Below are positions 39,874 to 49,976 of a stretch of 64,000 nt of DNA, in pieces (position 1 is the stretch's first letter; each line of letters begins with the position of its first letter). The position numbers were made by a program, and so were the translations under genes. The notes beneath the pieces were generated by a model that searched no databases, was not told the DNA's origin, and saw nothing but the letters and a program-made list of their open reading frames with translations. Origin of the DNA: Oscillospiraceae bacterium. Its GTDB lineage: Bacteria > Bacillota > Clostridia > Oscillospirales > Oscillospiraceae. The stretch is taken from assembly GCA_017508045.1 (NCBI GenBank), contig JAFVZT010000005.1:41345-105344 (forward strand). Reading direction: 5' to 3'.

Positions 39874-40764
39874 TCATTTATTGATTTCCCACAACCTAAC
39901 CTGCTCAGCCTTTTCATAAAGCAGCAGGTAGCTGTCGTACCGCGTTCGCTCCAGTTTGCCCTCCAGTACCGCATGGCGCACACAGCAGCCTGGCTCTGTC
40001 CGATGAGAGCAATCGTGAAATTGGCACTGTCCCAAATATGGCACAAAATCCCCAAAAGCATACTGCAAATTTTCTTTCAGCAGCACATCCATTTGCTCCG
40101 TGTCAAAGCTGGAAAAGCCGGGAGTATCGGCAACATAGGTATCCGAAGCCAGGCAATACAGCTGCACGTGTCGGGTCGTGTGGCGTCCTCTGCCTAATTT
40201 TTCAGAGACATCGCCGGTGGCAAGGGATAAGCCGGGACACAGTGCATTAAGCATACTGCTTTTTCCTACACCGGTATTTCCGGTAAAGGCAGTGAGCTTA
40301 CCCTGCAAAAGCTGACGCAGCTGCTCCACGCCCTCTCCGGTTTCAGCACTGGCACGGATAACCGGAAAGCCGGCATTTTGATAAATACGAACCAAATCCA
40401 CCGCCGGGTCTAAATCGCATTTGTTGACGCAAATATACACCGGAACCTCTTGGTCTCCCGCAATTGCAGCAACCCGGTCAATTAGAAACGGCTCCGTAAC
40501 AGGGTTTGCGTTGGCGGCAAATACCACCAGGGCATCCACATTGGCAACAGCCGGTCGAATGAAGCGATTTTTTCGGGGCAAAATACGCTCTATCATACCC
40601 TTTCCGTTTTCCACGGAAATATCCACAATATCGCCGGTTAATGGACTGTCGCCCCTGCGGCGTAATACACCACGGCCACGGCAGGTAATCACCGCTTTTT
40701 CCGTTTGCACATCATAAAAGCCGCTTAACGAGCGTATAATCCGCCCCGTCTGCCTATCTGCCAT
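39874..40764 (-). CDS. rsgA: Small-subunit ribosome biogenesis GTPase RsgA
   Basis: RsgA checks late 30S maturation. The 296-residue product has an N-terminal OB fold (about 1-65) and a circularly permuted GTPase: G4 VNKCDLD (about 112) comes before G1 TGNTGVGKSSMLNAL (about 160) and G3 DTPGFSSFD (about 214). A C-terminal zinc site has CQFHDCSHRTEPGC, with Cys/His ligands. Its ATG follows the prkC stop directly. PrkC phosphorylates RsgA in B. subtilis, which gives the neighbourhood a functional sense. Confidence 0.96.
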   Translation of the reverse strand: MADRQTGRIIRSLSGFYDVQTEKAVITCRGRGVLRRRGDSPLTGDIVDISVENGKGMIERILPRKNRFIRPAVANVDALVVFAANANPVTEPFLIDRVAAIAGDQEVPVYICVNKCDLDPAVDLVRIYQNAGFPVIRASAETGEGVEQLRQLLQGKLTAFTGNTGVGKSSMLNALCPGLSLATGDVSEKLGRGRHTTRHVQLYCLASDTYVADTPGFSSFDTEQMDVLLKENLQYAFGDFVPYLGQCQFHDCSHRTEPGCCVRHAVLEGKLERTRYDSYLLLYEKAEQVRLWEINK

Positions 40765-42972
40765 TTAAGAGAAAACCTCCAAGTGTTGTTCCGAATCGGG
40801 TCCCTCACAATCAACCACATATAAAACCGTACCGGTTCCGGTCTGGTTCTTGATTGTAATGCTGGTTGTACCCATAGGTACTGTTTCCCGGAATACCTCA
40901 ACGCCATCTCTGGTAACGACAACGAGGCATTCATCCGTTTGGGCTGCATCGCCGATGCTGATTACAACATCCTTTGTTACCGTTGTGGGCGGGGTTGCGA
41001 TTACCACGGTAATGGTAGCAGATGTGTCCACCAAATCGCCGGAGTTCACAACTTTTCCGTTTACACGCAATTCAATAACCGTATCCTTTGCATTTGTGCT
41101 TTCCTTGGTTTGGATGTCAAGGTTTTTAAAGCCACGGTAATTCAAATAATCCACGGCTTCACTCTTAAGCATATTCAAAACAGGGGGTATCGCCACCTTG
41201 TTGGGACCCTTGCTGATATAAATGGTTACCGTCTGCCCTGTGGTAAGGCTTTCACCGGCAGCAGGTGCTGTGCTGATAATCTGTCCGGCAGGGATAGAGG
41301 CGTGATAGATATATTCCTCTACAATCTGTAAATTCAAAGTCTGCCTGTCTAGAATTAACTTAGCGCCGTCAACTGATTCGGTGGTAACATCCGGCATAAA
41401 GGAGTTTGTAATCTCTGATCCCAGACTGACGTACAAAGTAACCTCCTGACCGGAAACCAGCTCTGTCTCTGCCATCGGTGCAGTACGAATAATATACCCG
41501 TTTTGCACACTGTCGTTGTACTCTTCTTCAACATTAATCACAAGATTCAAACGCAAATTATTCAGCGCCCGTTCTGCCTGAGAAAGCTCCCAGTTCGCTA
41601 AATTTTGCATTTTTTTCGGTGCAGGTCCTTTGCTGAGCGTTACATAAATGGTCTTGCCCGCCTCTATCTTTTCATTGACAGAGGGCTTCTGGTCAATAAT
41701 CTGACCGGCAGGGTATTGATCGTCATAGATTTCTTTTTCAATCTTAACAGAAAAATCCGGATATTTTGGTAAGGACGCGTATTCTTCCCCAATCAAAAGA
41801 GGTACATCTACCATATTGGCAGACGGACCGGTTCCGCCGCTGAACAAAACCACAAGGAAAATAACAATGGCAATCACCATCACGGCAGAGCAGGCAATAA
41901 TTGCAATTGTGGCAACATTACTGCCGCTTTCCTCCTCTTTTTGTGACGAACGGCGGCGAGCTGCCGGTTGTTCTGTACTCCGCCCCGAAGAAGATGTTCG
42001 TTTTCTGGGGGTATCAGACACCTCTGTGCTTTTGCGCTCAATCTTCTGAGCTGTTGAAACGGGTTGCTCGGGATTTAGTACCAGAGGAGGCTTGTTAATA
42101 CGAATTACCTCATCCAGCGGCGGTGTGTTATAGTCGAACAGAATTCCGGGATTCTTCCGGAATTCATCCATATCCGCCAGCATCTGTGTGGCTGTATTAT
42201 AACGTTCGGCCGGTTCCCGGGCCATTGCGTGCATAATAATTTGCTCCAACCCTCCGGGAATATTCGGGTTTAGGGTTGAGGGCATCACAGCACCGCCGTT
42301 GATGTGCTGAATAGCAACAGAAACAGGAGATTCTCCGTCATAAGGCGGTCTGCCACTCATCATTTCGTACATTACGACGCCCAGAGAGTAGATATCCGAA
42401 CGATTATCTACCCGACCTCCCTTAGCCTGCTCCGGAGATATGTAATGCACAGAGCCCAGTGCCTCCTTGGTCAGGGTATTTCCCTTGGACATCATTCGGG
42501 CGATACCAAAGTCCGTAACCTTTACCGAGCCGTTTTTCAGAACCATAATATTATGGGGCTTGATATCTCTGTGGACAATGCCTCTGCTGTGAGCGTGTTC
42601 CAGGGCCTTGGCAATCTGTATGGCAAAATGCAGAGTTTCCTTCCAGTTCAGTACACCCTTTTTCTCCATATACTGCTTCAGGGTAATGCCGTCAATCAGC
42701 TCCATAACGATGTAGTCCGCCATAATCGAGGTAGACACATCGTACACAGAGACGATATTGGGATGGCTGAGCATCGCGACAGCCTGACTTTCCGAATGGA
42801 AGCGGCGGCGGAATTCCTCGTCCTCCAAATAATCGTCCTTCAAAATCTTAATTGCGACAAATCGGTTTAATCTGTGGCAACGTGCTTTATATACAACCGC
42901 CATACCGCCGGTGCCGAGAACTTCCAAAATCTCATACCGGTTATCCAGCAGGCGTCCAATATATTTATCCAT
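40765..42972 (-). CDS. prkC: Membrane Ser/Thr protein kinase with PASTA repeats
   Basis: PrkC/Stk kinases sense muropeptides or lipid II through external PASTA domains. The 735-residue product has a kinase domain (about 10-270) with VLGTGGMAVVYKA, the catalytic HRDIKPHNIMV and DFGIARM. A basic Ser/Arg-rich juxtamembrane stretch (about 315-345) and one membrane helix (about 352-376) follow. Outside are three clear PASTA repeats (about 385-585) and a weaker fourth (about 590-655), then a C-terminal beta-rich domain of about 75 residues. It is downstream of its phosphatase gene prpC by 27 nt. Confidence 0.96.
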   Translation of the reverse strand: MDKYIGRLLDNRYEILEVLGTGGMAVVYKARCHRLNRFVAIKILKDDYLEDEEFRRRFHSESQAVAMLSHPNIVSVYDVSTSIMADYIVMELIDGITLKQYMEKKGVLNWKETLHFAIQIAKALEHAHSRGIVHRDIKPHNIMVLKNGSVKVTDFGIARMMSKGNTLTKEALGSVHYISPEQAKGGRVDNRSDIYSLGVVMYEMMSGRPPYDGESPVSVAIQHINGGAVMPSTLNPNIPGGLEQIIMHAMAREPAERYNTATQMLADMDEFRKNPGILFDYNTPPLDEVIRINKPPLVLNPEQPVSTAQKIERKSTEVSDTPRKRTSSSGRSTEQPAARRRSSQKEEESGSNVATIAIIACSAVMVIAIVIFLVVLFSGGTGPSANMVDVPLLIGEEYASLPKYPDFSVKIEKEIYDDQYPAGQIIDQKPSVNEKIEAGKTIYVTLSKGPAPKKMQNLANWELSQAERALNNLRLNLVINVEEEYNDSVQNGYIIRTAPMAETELVSGQEVTLYVSLGSEITNSFMPDVTTESVDGAKLILDRQTLNLQIVEEYIYHASIPAGQIISTAPAAGESLTTGQTVTIYISKGPNKVAIPPVLNMLKSEAVDYLNYRGFKNLDIQTKESTNAKDTVIELRVNGKVVNSGDLVDTSATITVVIATPPTTVTKDVVISIGDAAQTDECLVVVTRDGVEVFRETVPMGTTSITIKNQTGTGTVLYVVDCEGPDSEQHLEVFS

Positions 42973-42999
42973 AAACCAAATGCTCCTTTCGCACCGGAA

Positions 43000-43731
43000 T
43001 CAAATCTCAATTAAAACGCAGGTAACATTGTCCGGCGCTCCGCGGTTCTTTGCAATATTCAGCAGTTGCTCACAGCTGCTTTTTTTATCTATGCCGTGAA
43101 TAATTTCAAACAGCATTTCCTGCTCGTCCACAAGATTGGACAATCCGTCTGTACATAAAAGCAGGCACTCTCCGTCCTCCATTCTGCGGTGAAAAATGTC
43201 ACACTCCAGAATTTGTTCCGTTCCGATGGCGCGGGTAATCAAATTTTTGCCGGGATAGGAACGGGCCTGCTCCTGTGTCAGCTCGCCACGGGCAACCATC
43301 ATTTGCACCAAAGAGTGGTCCACCGTCAGCTGCCGAACGCCATCACCTTTTACACTGTAGGCACGGCTGTCGCCAATGTTGACGATTGTGGCATATTTCC
43401 CGTGGACAAAGGCTGCCACCAAAGTAGTACCCATTCCGGAAAACTCTTCAAACTGCTTTGCCTGGTCAAAAACGGTGAAATTTGCCAGCTTTATGGCATT
43501 TGTCAGCATCTGGTCGGATTCCTCTAAATCCATACCGCCCTGCCAAGTACGCTTTATCTCCTGAACAAATACTTCCACAGCCAGAGTGCTGGCAATATTG
43601 CCGGATTTTGCGCCGCCCATACCGTCACAGACTACACACAACAGTGTGTTTTTGTCCAACTGCTCCATATGGTAAGCATCCTGATTTTGCGCTCTGGTAC
43701 AGCCCGGGTCGGTTACGCCCCAATACTGCAT
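43000..43731 (-). CDS. prpC: PP2C-type Ser/Thr phosphatase (Stp/PrpC)
   Basis: PrpC reverses PrkC phosphorylation. The 243-residue PP2C protein has TRAQNQDAYHM (first Asp), VVCDGMGGAKSGNIAS (metal-binding Asp-Gly-Met-Gly-Gly, about 36-50), IVNIGDSRAYSV, and the late LLLCTDGLSNLV and GAPDNVTCVLIEI. ATG 43731 has AAGGAGTG 6 nt upstream. Between rlmN and prkC, as in B. subtilis. Confidence 0.95.
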   Translation of the reverse strand: MQYWGVTDPGCTRAQNQDAYHMEQLDKNTLLCVVCDGMGGAKSGNIASTLAVEVFVQEIKRTWQGGMDLEESDQMLTNAIKLANFTVFDQAKQFEEFSGMGTTLVAAFVHGKYATIVNIGDSRAYSVKGDGVRQLTVDHSLVQMMVARGELTQEQARSYPGKNLITRAIGTEQILECDIFHRRMEDGECLLLCTDGLSNLVDEQEMLFEIIHGIDKKSSCEQLLNIAKNRGAPDNVTCVLIEI

Positions 43732-43756
43732 ATGACAACACTCCTTTCGCAGTGAT

Positions 43757-44791
43757 TTATGTTCCTTGCTGTGTATATTTCCTGCGAAGCTGACCGCAGG
43801 ACGCATCAATATCGCCGCCTAATGTACGGCGGACTGTGGCCGGGACACCGCCCTCCTCCAAAATAGCTTGAAAACGCTGCACCGCCTGCCGCGTGCTGGG
43901 CTTCAAGGGGCTTTCCTCAACATGGTTAAGGGGTATCAAATTCATATGGGCAGGCAGTCCCTTAAGGCGTTTCAGAAGAATTTTTGCCGCCTCGGGGGTG
44001 TCATTTACCCCATCAATCATAGCATACTCAAAGGAAATCCGGCGACCGGTTTTTTCATAATAGCGCCGGCAGGCCTGCAAAAGCACTTCCGTGGGATAAG
44101 CTTTATTCACAGGCATAATGGTATCGCGGATTTCGTCGGTAGGCGCATGTAAGGAAACAGAAAGGGTCAGCTGCAGCTTTTTTTCTGCCAGTCGGTCAAT
44201 CCCCGGAACAAGACCGCAGGTGGATAAGCTAATGTGACGCATAGAAATATTCATTCCCTCCGGGCTGTTGATAAGCTCCAAGAAGCGCATCACATTATCA
44301 AAATTATCCAGCGGCTCTCCAATTCCCATCAGGACAATGTGAGAAATGGGCAGCCCGGAGTCCACCTGGGTAAACAGCACCTGATCCACCATTTCATAAG
44401 GCTCCAACTTGCGAACCAGCCCCCCAAGGGTGGACGCACAGAACGCGCAGCCCATGCGGCAGCCTACCTCCGTGGAAATACAGACTGTATTGCCGTAATG
44501 ATAACGCATTAAAACCGTTTCCACACAGTTTCCGTCAGCCAGTTCCCACAGATACTTAATTGTGCCGTCCTTGGCAGACTCCTGCTTTCGCACTACCTGG
44601 GGCGGCAGCAGCGGAAATTTTTCCGAGAGCAAATCTCTGAGTGCTTGGGGAACATTGGTCATTTCCCCGTAGCTTCGGATGCCCTTATGCAGCCAGGTAT
44701 ATATCTGCTTTGCCCGAAAAGCCGGCTGTCCCAAGGTTTTCAGTTGCTCTGCCAATTCCCTGACAGTCATGGATTTTAAATGTTCTTTCAT
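43757..44791 (-). CDS. rlmN: 23S rRNA (A2503-C2)/tRNA (A37) methyltransferase RlmN
   Basis: RlmN is a radical SAM enzyme that methylates C2 of A2503 in 23S rRNA and A37 of some tRNAs. The 344-residue product has the cluster motif GCRMGCAFCAS (Cys111, Cys115, Cys118), the preceding ETVLMRYHYGNTVCIST, the GEPLDNFDNV segment, and a late conserved Cys in GGDIDASCGQL. The ATG overlaps the rsmB stop (ATGA) with CGGAG upstream; an in-frame TTG at 44812 is unlikely. Housekeeping RlmN is distinguished from the resistance enzyme Cfr mainly by context here. Confidence 0.95.
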   Translation of the reverse strand: MKEHLKSMTVRELAEQLKTLGQPAFRAKQIYTWLHKGIRSYGEMTNVPQALRDLLSEKFPLLPPQVVRKQESAKDGTIKYLWELADGNCVETVLMRYHYGNTVCISTEVGCRMGCAFCASTLGGLVRKLEPYEMVDQVLFTQVDSGLPISHIVLMGIGEPLDNFDNVMRFLELINSPEGMNISMRHISLSTCGLVPGIDRLAEKKLQLTLSVSLHAPTDEIRDTIMPVNKAYPTEVLLQACRRYYEKTGRRISFEYAMIDGVNDTPEAAKILLKRLKGLPAHMNLIPLNHVEESPLKPSTRQAVQRFQAILEEGGVPATVRRTLGGDIDASCGQLRRKYTQQGT

Positions 44792-46101
44792 GCTTTTCTC
44801 CGCAACCGGCAAATAAAGAAGCCGTCTGTGTCATATTCTCCCGGTACAAGCGTGAGCATACCGGTGGTATTACGGGGGAAACAATCAGGTAGTGGCAAAG
44901 GCTCTGTGAAAAAATCCGGATTTTTCGCCAAAAACTTTTCCACAACACCTTCATTCTCACTGCGCACCAAGGTGCAGGTAGAATAAATCAACACACCGCC
45001 CGGCTTTACATACCGCGCCTGATTGGAAAGGATTTGTGATTGTAATGCCGGTAGCTGCTGCATGGTGTCCGGGTCTTTGTAGCGAATGTCCGGTTTTTTT
45101 CGGATAATTCCGTAACCGGAGCAAGGCACATCCGCAAGCACCGCATCCATTGCGTTTTCCCACTGCGGACAAAATACACCAGCGTCCTGCAGCTGCGCCT
45201 GTAAATTGGTAATTCCCAAACGCTCTGCACCGCTTGCAATCAGATTGATTTTGTGGGGATAAATGTCACAGGCTGTAATTTGCCCTTTTCCACCCATAGC
45301 AATAGCTGCAGCAAAGCTTTTCCCACCGGGGGCTGCGCAGCAATCCAAAACATCGGCATTTTCCGGCAGGTCTGCGCAGGCAACACTGAGTTTTGCCGCG
45401 GCATCCTGGACATAGAATAAGCCTTTTTGAAAGCAATCTGAATGTTCCAAATTGCCTGTACCGGAAAGTACAAGACAATCAGGCATCCAACCGTGCTTCT
45501 GGGCAGAGACGCCCTCTTCTTCCAAGGCCTTTATCAGTACTTCTGCAGAGGTTTTTAAGGTGTTTACCTGTATCACAACAGGCACAGCTTCATTGTTCGC
45601 CTGGAGCATTGCCTCCAGGCGGTGAGGGCCTACATAGGCAGTCAGTAAATTAAGTAAATTCTGGGGATGAGAATATTTATCCGCCAGCGCTTCAGGCTCT
45701 TGCAGTGTCCCTCTTGTGCGGACTGCGTTGCGCAAAACACCGTTGACAAGGCCGGAAGCCCAAGTCAGTCTGCGGCAATGGGTTTTTGCCTGCCGGACTG
45801 CCTCATTAACCGCAGCAGAATCGGGAATTCTGTCCATTTCATAAATCTGGTACAGTCCCAAATGGAGAATATCCCGGACAACCGGGTGCAGATTCCGGGA
45901 TTTACCCGTCAAAAGCTGCTTAAGATAAAAGTCCAGCTTCCCCCGATTCTGCAAAACGCCGTAACAAAGCCTTGCGGAAAGGGCGGCCTCCCGGGTGTCC
46001 AAACCGTCTGTGCGGCAATATTCCTTCAACACGCCGTTTGCCCATGCACCGTCTCTGCGACAGGCAATCAGCACATTCAGCGCCGTATCTCTTGCTCCCA
46101 T
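44788..46101 (-). CDS. rsmB: 16S rRNA (cytosine-967-C5)-methyltransferase RsmB
   Basis: RsmB methylates C967 of 16S rRNA. The 437-residue product has an N-terminal NusB-like helical domain (about 1-135, RDTALNVLIACRRDGAWANG) and a C-terminal SAM methyltransferase. VLDCCAAPGGKSFAAA binds SAM; VPCSGYGIIRKKPDIRYK and IYSTCTLV carry the two Cys of the m5C mechanism. One base separates it from the fmt stop. Confidence 0.95.
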   Translation of the reverse strand: MGARDTALNVLIACRRDGAWANGVLKEYCRTDGLDTREAALSARLCYGVLQNRGKLDFYLKQLLTGKSRNLHPVVRDILHLGLYQIYEMDRIPDSAAVNEAVRQAKTHCRRLTWASGLVNGVLRNAVRTRGTLQEPEALADKYSHPQNLLNLLTAYVGPHRLEAMLQANNEAVPVVIQVNTLKTSAEVLIKALEEEGVSAQKHGWMPDCLVLSGTGNLEHSDCFQKGLFYVQDAAAKLSVACADLPENADVLDCCAAPGGKSFAAAIAMGGKGQITACDIYPHKINLIASGAERLGITNLQAQLQDAGVFCPQWENAMDAVLADVPCSGYGIIRKKPDIRYKDPDTMQQLPALQSQILSNQARYVKPGGVLIYSTCTLVRSENEGVVEKFLAKNPDFFTEPLPLPDCFPRNTTGMLTLVPGEYDTDGFFICRLRRKA

Positions 46102-46102
46102 A

Positions 46103-47017
46103 TTACAGCTCCAAGGGGTGACCGCGGAAATAATCCGGCGCGGCCATTCGTTTACCGCCCTCTGCCTGCAGCTGGCGGATTTCCACTGCGCCTTCCTTGC
46201 AGGCTATCTGCAATCCGGTTTTGGTTAATCCCAGAATGCTTCCGGGTACTGCGCCGGGCTTTCCCTCTACGATAACCGTTGAATATACCTTAAACCGGTT
46301 ACCAGATAATTCCATGGTCGCCACCGGCCAGGGACTCATACCCCGGACATGGTTATGCACCTGTTGAGCAGTTTTGTTCCAATCAATAGGACACATGGTC
46401 TTATCCAGCATAGGGGCATAGGTGACAAGCGCTTCGTTCTGGGGTATCGACGACACTGTGTTTTCTTGAATTTTCATAAGTGTTTGACTCAAAAGGTCTG
46501 CACCCAGCACTGCCAAGCGGTCTAAAAGCTCTCCTGCGGTTTCATTTTCACCAATGGTTGTTTTTGAAACATCAATGATATCGCCGGCATCCATCTCCCG
46601 ACACAAATACATAGCGGTAACGCCGGTTTCCGTCAAGCCGTCCAGCACTGCCCACTGATAAGGAGCAGAGCCACGGTAGGCAGGCAAAACACTGGCATGA
46701 ATATTGATGCAGCCTTTTGGGGGAACATCCAAAACGTTCTGAGGTAAAATGCGTCCGTAGGCAACCACCGCCACCACATCCGGCTGCAATGCCTGCAGCT
46801 GGGCAACGGTTTCCTCCTGTCGGAAATTTTCCGGCTGAAAAACGGGAATATTATTCGCCAAAGCAAGCTCCTTCACCGGAGAAAACGCAAGCTTCATACC
46901 CCGGTTTTTCGGTCTGTCCGGCTGGGTATAAACACCTACAACCTCAAAGCCGTCGGCTATAATTTTTTTCAGGCAGGTAGCCGCAATATCCGGCGTTCCC
47001 ATAAATACAACGCGCAT
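46103..47017 (-). CDS. fmt: Methionyl-tRNA formyltransferase
   Basis: Fmt formylates Met-tRNAi with 10-formyl-THF. The 304-residue product has RVVFMGTPDIAATCL at the N-terminus, the catalytic region INIHASVLPAYRGSAPYQWA (Asn, His), GVTAMYLCREMDAGDII with the catalytic Asp, and a C-terminal OB fold (about 205-304). def lies 4 nt upstream, so formylation and deformylation genes are coupled, as usual. Confidence 0.96.
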   Translation of the reverse strand: MRVVFMGTPDIAATCLKKIIADGFEVVGVYTQPDRPKNRGMKLAFSPVKELALANNIPVFQPENFRQEETVAQLQALQPDVVAVVAYGRILPQNVLDVPPKGCINIHASVLPAYRGSAPYQWAVLDGLTETGVTAMYLCREMDAGDIIDVSKTTIGENETAGELLDRLAVLGADLLSQTLMKIQENTVSSIPQNEALVTYAPMLDKTMCPIDWNKTAQQVHNHVRGMSPWPVATMELSGNRFKVYSTVIVEGKPGAVPGSILGLTKTGLQIACKEGAVEIRQLQAEGGKRMAAPDYFRGHPLEL

Positions 47018-47021
47018 GAAA

Positions 47022-47495
47022 TCAATCCTCGAAAATTAATTCCTCATCTGTGAGGTAACGCTCCATCACTTCTGTATAAATAATACCGTCCAGGTGGTCT
47101 AATTCATGGCAGAAGCAGCGGGCAATCAGTTCCTCCCCCTCGGCTTCATACCAGTTTCCGTCCCGATCTTGGGCCCGCACCTTTGCGTAATAAGGGCGCT
47201 TAACAAGGCCGTACTTTCCGGGAACGCTGAGGCAACCCTCCGGTCCCTCCTGCTCCCCGTCTGTTTCAATCAAAACAGGGTTAATAAGCTCCAGAATCTC
47301 CTCGCCTATATCCACAAGAACGACTCTGCGCAAAATCCCAACCTGAGGTGCGGCAAGTCCCACACCGCCGGATTCAATCAGCGTTTCCCGCATATCGTCC
47401 AAGAGCATATGCAGGCGCTTATCAAAATTTACCACAGTTTTACAATTCTTATGCAAAGCAGGGTCTGCATCGGTCAAAATTTTTCTTAATGCCAT
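47022..47495 (-). CDS. def: Peptide deformylase
   Basis: Def removes the N-formyl group from nascent proteins. The 157-residue product has all three family motifs: SGGVGLAAPQVG (about 42-53), EGPEGCLSVPG with the metal-binding Cys, and CFCHELDHLDGIIY with the HExxH-type zinc/iron ligands and catalytic Glu. Length suits a type 1/3 short form. AGAGGAAA precedes the ATG. Confidence 0.96.
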   Translation of the reverse strand: MALRKILTDADPALHKNCKTVVNFDKRLHMLLDDMRETLIESGGVGLAAPQVGILRRVVLVDIGEEILELINPVLIETDGEQEGPEGCLSVPGKYGLVKRPYYAKVRAQDRDGNWYEAEGEELIARCFCHELDHLDGIIYTEVMERYLTDEELIFED

Positions 47496-47511
47496 AATAT
47501 TTCCTCTTTAG

Positions 47512-49956
47512 CTAATCGTAACCGTTTATGTCGACAAAAACCGACACGCCCCGATTTGCCCTATCCTGAGCAAACTGCCGCAGCAGATGGGCAAGCAATG
47601 TACGCAGCTGCTTTTCCATCTTACACCGCAGGGTCAAACGGTAACGGTAATGATAGTTTATTTTCGGCACCGAGCAAGGCGCAGGTCCCAGCGCGGTGCA
47701 TTGTATTTGCGTATACGCCGGCTGCTGCAGGCAATGCTTCAGGCTGTCCCGGAATTTGGTCGCGCCACGAATAACTTGTCCCTCATTTTGCCCGGTAAAG
47801 CTTACATTCACCAAGTCGCCAAAGGGCGGACATTGCTGAATTTGACGCATATGGATCTCCATATCGTAAAAGCTGTCATAGTCCTGCTTCGCCGCTAAGG
47901 TTATTACCCGGTGCGCAGGAGCCATGGTTTGAATAATTGCGCTGCCATCAATATCTCCCCGGCCGGCTCTGCCAACTACCTGTGTCAGCATATTAAAGGT
48001 GGTCTCTGCCGCACGATAGCTGTCTGTATACAGGCTCAAATCTGCATCCAGAACGCCAACCAAAGTGACGTTGGGAAGATTAAGTCCCTTTGCCACCATT
48101 TGCGTGCCAATCAACACAGGTATGCCTTCCCGGCTGAATTTATCCAATATCTGCTCATGGGTATTGACGGGGCTAACCGTATCTGTATCCATACGCGCCA
48201 CATCCATATCAGCAAACAGGCTTTGCAGCTCCTGCTGCACCTTCTGAGTACCGGTACCTATGGGCTTCATCCGGCCTCCGCATTTACAGTGCAGACTCGC
48301 CTTTTGGGAATAGCCGCAATAGTGGCACATCAAGCGCTCATTGGCGCTGTGGTAAGTAAGCCGCGCGCTGCACCGGGGACATTCCGGTGCCTGTCTGCAA
48401 TCCACACATACCAACGCCCTGCTGTTTCCCCGGCGATTCAAGAACAAAATAGTCTGTTTTTTTGCTTGCCGGGTCTGTCCGATTGCATCCTGCAGCGTAT
48501 AGCTCAAAGAAAGCTCGTTTCCGTTTTCCAGCTCCTGCCGCATGTCTATAATTTCAACCCTTGGAAGGGTCTTGCCGTTATAACGCTGGGACAGGGTATA
48601 CAAACGGTGGTGTCCCTGTCTGGCATGATACATTGCTTCTACAGAGGGTGTGGCCGACCCAAAAAGCACCAAGGCCTTTTCTTTTACACCCCGCCACATA
48701 GCTACCTCTTTGGCATCATAGCGGGGAGCGCTTTCTGATTTATATGAATGCTCCTGTTCCTCATCTAAAATAATAAGACCCGGATTGGGACACGGTGCAA
48801 ACACCGCGGAACGCGTGCCAACCACCACGGTTGCATCGCCCCGGCTCACACGCCTCCATTGGTCATAACGCTCACCGGCAGGCAGGCTGCTGTGCAGCAC
48901 TGCAACACGTTCCCCAAAATATGCTGACAAAAGGCCAAGCAATTGGGGGGTTAGCGCAATCTCCGGGACAAGCAGCATCGCTTGGCGGTTTTGTTCCAGA
49001 CAATGAGTGATAAGGCAAATATACACAGCGGTTTTTCCCGATCCTGTTACGCCGTATAACAGGGCGGAACCGGGATTTTCCTGCTGCATTTGTCTTTGCA
49101 GACCATCAAAAGCGGTCTGCTGCTGTGTGTTTAAAATAATCGGCTTCGCATCGGAAGCAGGTCTGATTTCCCGACAGCGCAAGACCGGTTTTTGAGACAA
49201 CTCCAGATATCCAAGCTGAGCAAGCCGTTTGACAGTTGCCGCACTTGCGCCGGTATAGTAACAAATCTCCTTGGTCGCAGCGCTGCCTACGCAGCACATC
49301 AGCTCTAAAACCGCTTTTTGCATAGAAGAGGATTTCGGTCGGGTTGATGCATACGCCATCGTCTCCTCCACAGAGGAAGCCAGTGTTGCAACGGTCTGGG
49401 TTTTTTCACCGGTTCGCCGGATAAAATCCGTTTCCGTGTGTACCCATTTTTTAGACAGCAGATAACGCATCGCCTTTTCAAAGGCTTCCTCATCCGCCAC
49501 CACTTTACGCAGACTCTGTCCGTCAGCCTCACCGCCTCGCTCCTGCAGTACAGTCAAAAGGGCAAGGGCATGGGGATTACGCAAGATTTTTCCCTGCCAG
49601 GACATGTCCCCAGTGAGCGTATAGGTTTCTTTTGTTTGAAACCAGAACCCTGCCGGAAGGATTGCCCGCGCCGCATCAAAGAAGGTGCAGAAATATCGCT
49701 CGCGTAAAAATGCTGCCATACGAAGCTGATAATCCGACAGCACGGGTATTTCATCTAAACGCACCGCCACCGGCTTTAAGCCGTCATGCGCCCCCTCCTC
49801 CACCGACAGGACAATGCCTTGGGTATTACGGTTGCCTCTGCCAAAGGGTACCTGCACCCGCATTCCGGGGGTCAAGGTCATCTCGTTGGGGATAAAATAA
49901 GAGTAGGGCTTATCAATGGCAAAATTCGCAGCAGAAACAGCAATTTTAGCTATCAT
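47512..49956 (-). CDS. priA: Primosomal protein N' (replication restart helicase)
   Basis: PriA reloads the replisome at collapsed forks. The 814-residue product has an N-terminal DNA-binding domain (about 1-105), then an SF2 helicase with LLYGVTGSGKTAVYI (about 295), the Walker B LIILDEEQEHSYK, and FGSATPSVEAMY. A cysteine-rich zinc region lies between the helicase lobes (CVDCRQAPECPRC, MCHYCGY, HCKCGG; about 520-565). GVLDADLSLY and GRAGRGDIDGSAIIQTM follow. ATG 49956 has GAGAGGG upstream. The rpoZ-priA-def-fmt order is highly conserved in Firmicutes. Confidence 0.96.
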   Translation of the reverse strand: MIAKIAVSAANFAIDKPYSYFIPNEMTLTPGMRVQVPFGRGNRNTQGIVLSVEEGAHDGLKPVAVRLDEIPVLSDYQLRMAAFLRERYFCTFFDAARAILPAGFWFQTKETYTLTGDMSWQGKILRNPHALALLTVLQERGGEADGQSLRKVVADEEAFEKAMRYLLSKKWVHTETDFIRRTGEKTQTVATLASSVEETMAYASTRPKSSSMQKAVLELMCCVGSAATKEICYYTGASAATVKRLAQLGYLELSQKPVLRCREIRPASDAKPIILNTQQQTAFDGLQRQMQQENPGSALLYGVTGSGKTAVYICLITHCLEQNRQAMLLVPEIALTPQLLGLLSAYFGERVAVLHSSLPAGERYDQWRRVSRGDATVVVGTRSAVFAPCPNPGLIILDEEQEHSYKSESAPRYDAKEVAMWRGVKEKALVLFGSATPSVEAMYHARQGHHRLYTLSQRYNGKTLPRVEIIDMRQELENGNELSLSYTLQDAIGQTRQAKKQTILFLNRRGNSRALVCVDCRQAPECPRCSARLTYHSANERLMCHYCGYSQKASLHCKCGGRMKPIGTGTQKVQQELQSLFADMDVARMDTDTVSPVNTHEQILDKFSREGIPVLIGTQMVAKGLNLPNVTLVGVLDADLSLYTDSYRAAETTFNMLTQVVGRAGRGDIDGSAIIQTMAPAHRVITLAAKQDYDSFYDMEIHMRQIQQCPPFGDLVNVSFTGQNEGQVIRGATKFRDSLKHCLQQPAYTQIQCTALGPAPCSVPKINYHYRYRLTLRCKMEKQLRTLLAHLLRQFAQDRANRGVSVFVDINGYD

Positions 49957-49976
49957 AAGGCCCTCTCCCGTCTTTT

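Noticed and set aside
39864-40061. N-terminal extension of the ECF-like protein up to 40061
   Set aside because: It would overlap the rsgA coding region in another frame; GTG 39863 has a ribosome site and is directly followed by the expected positively charged start of a membrane protein.
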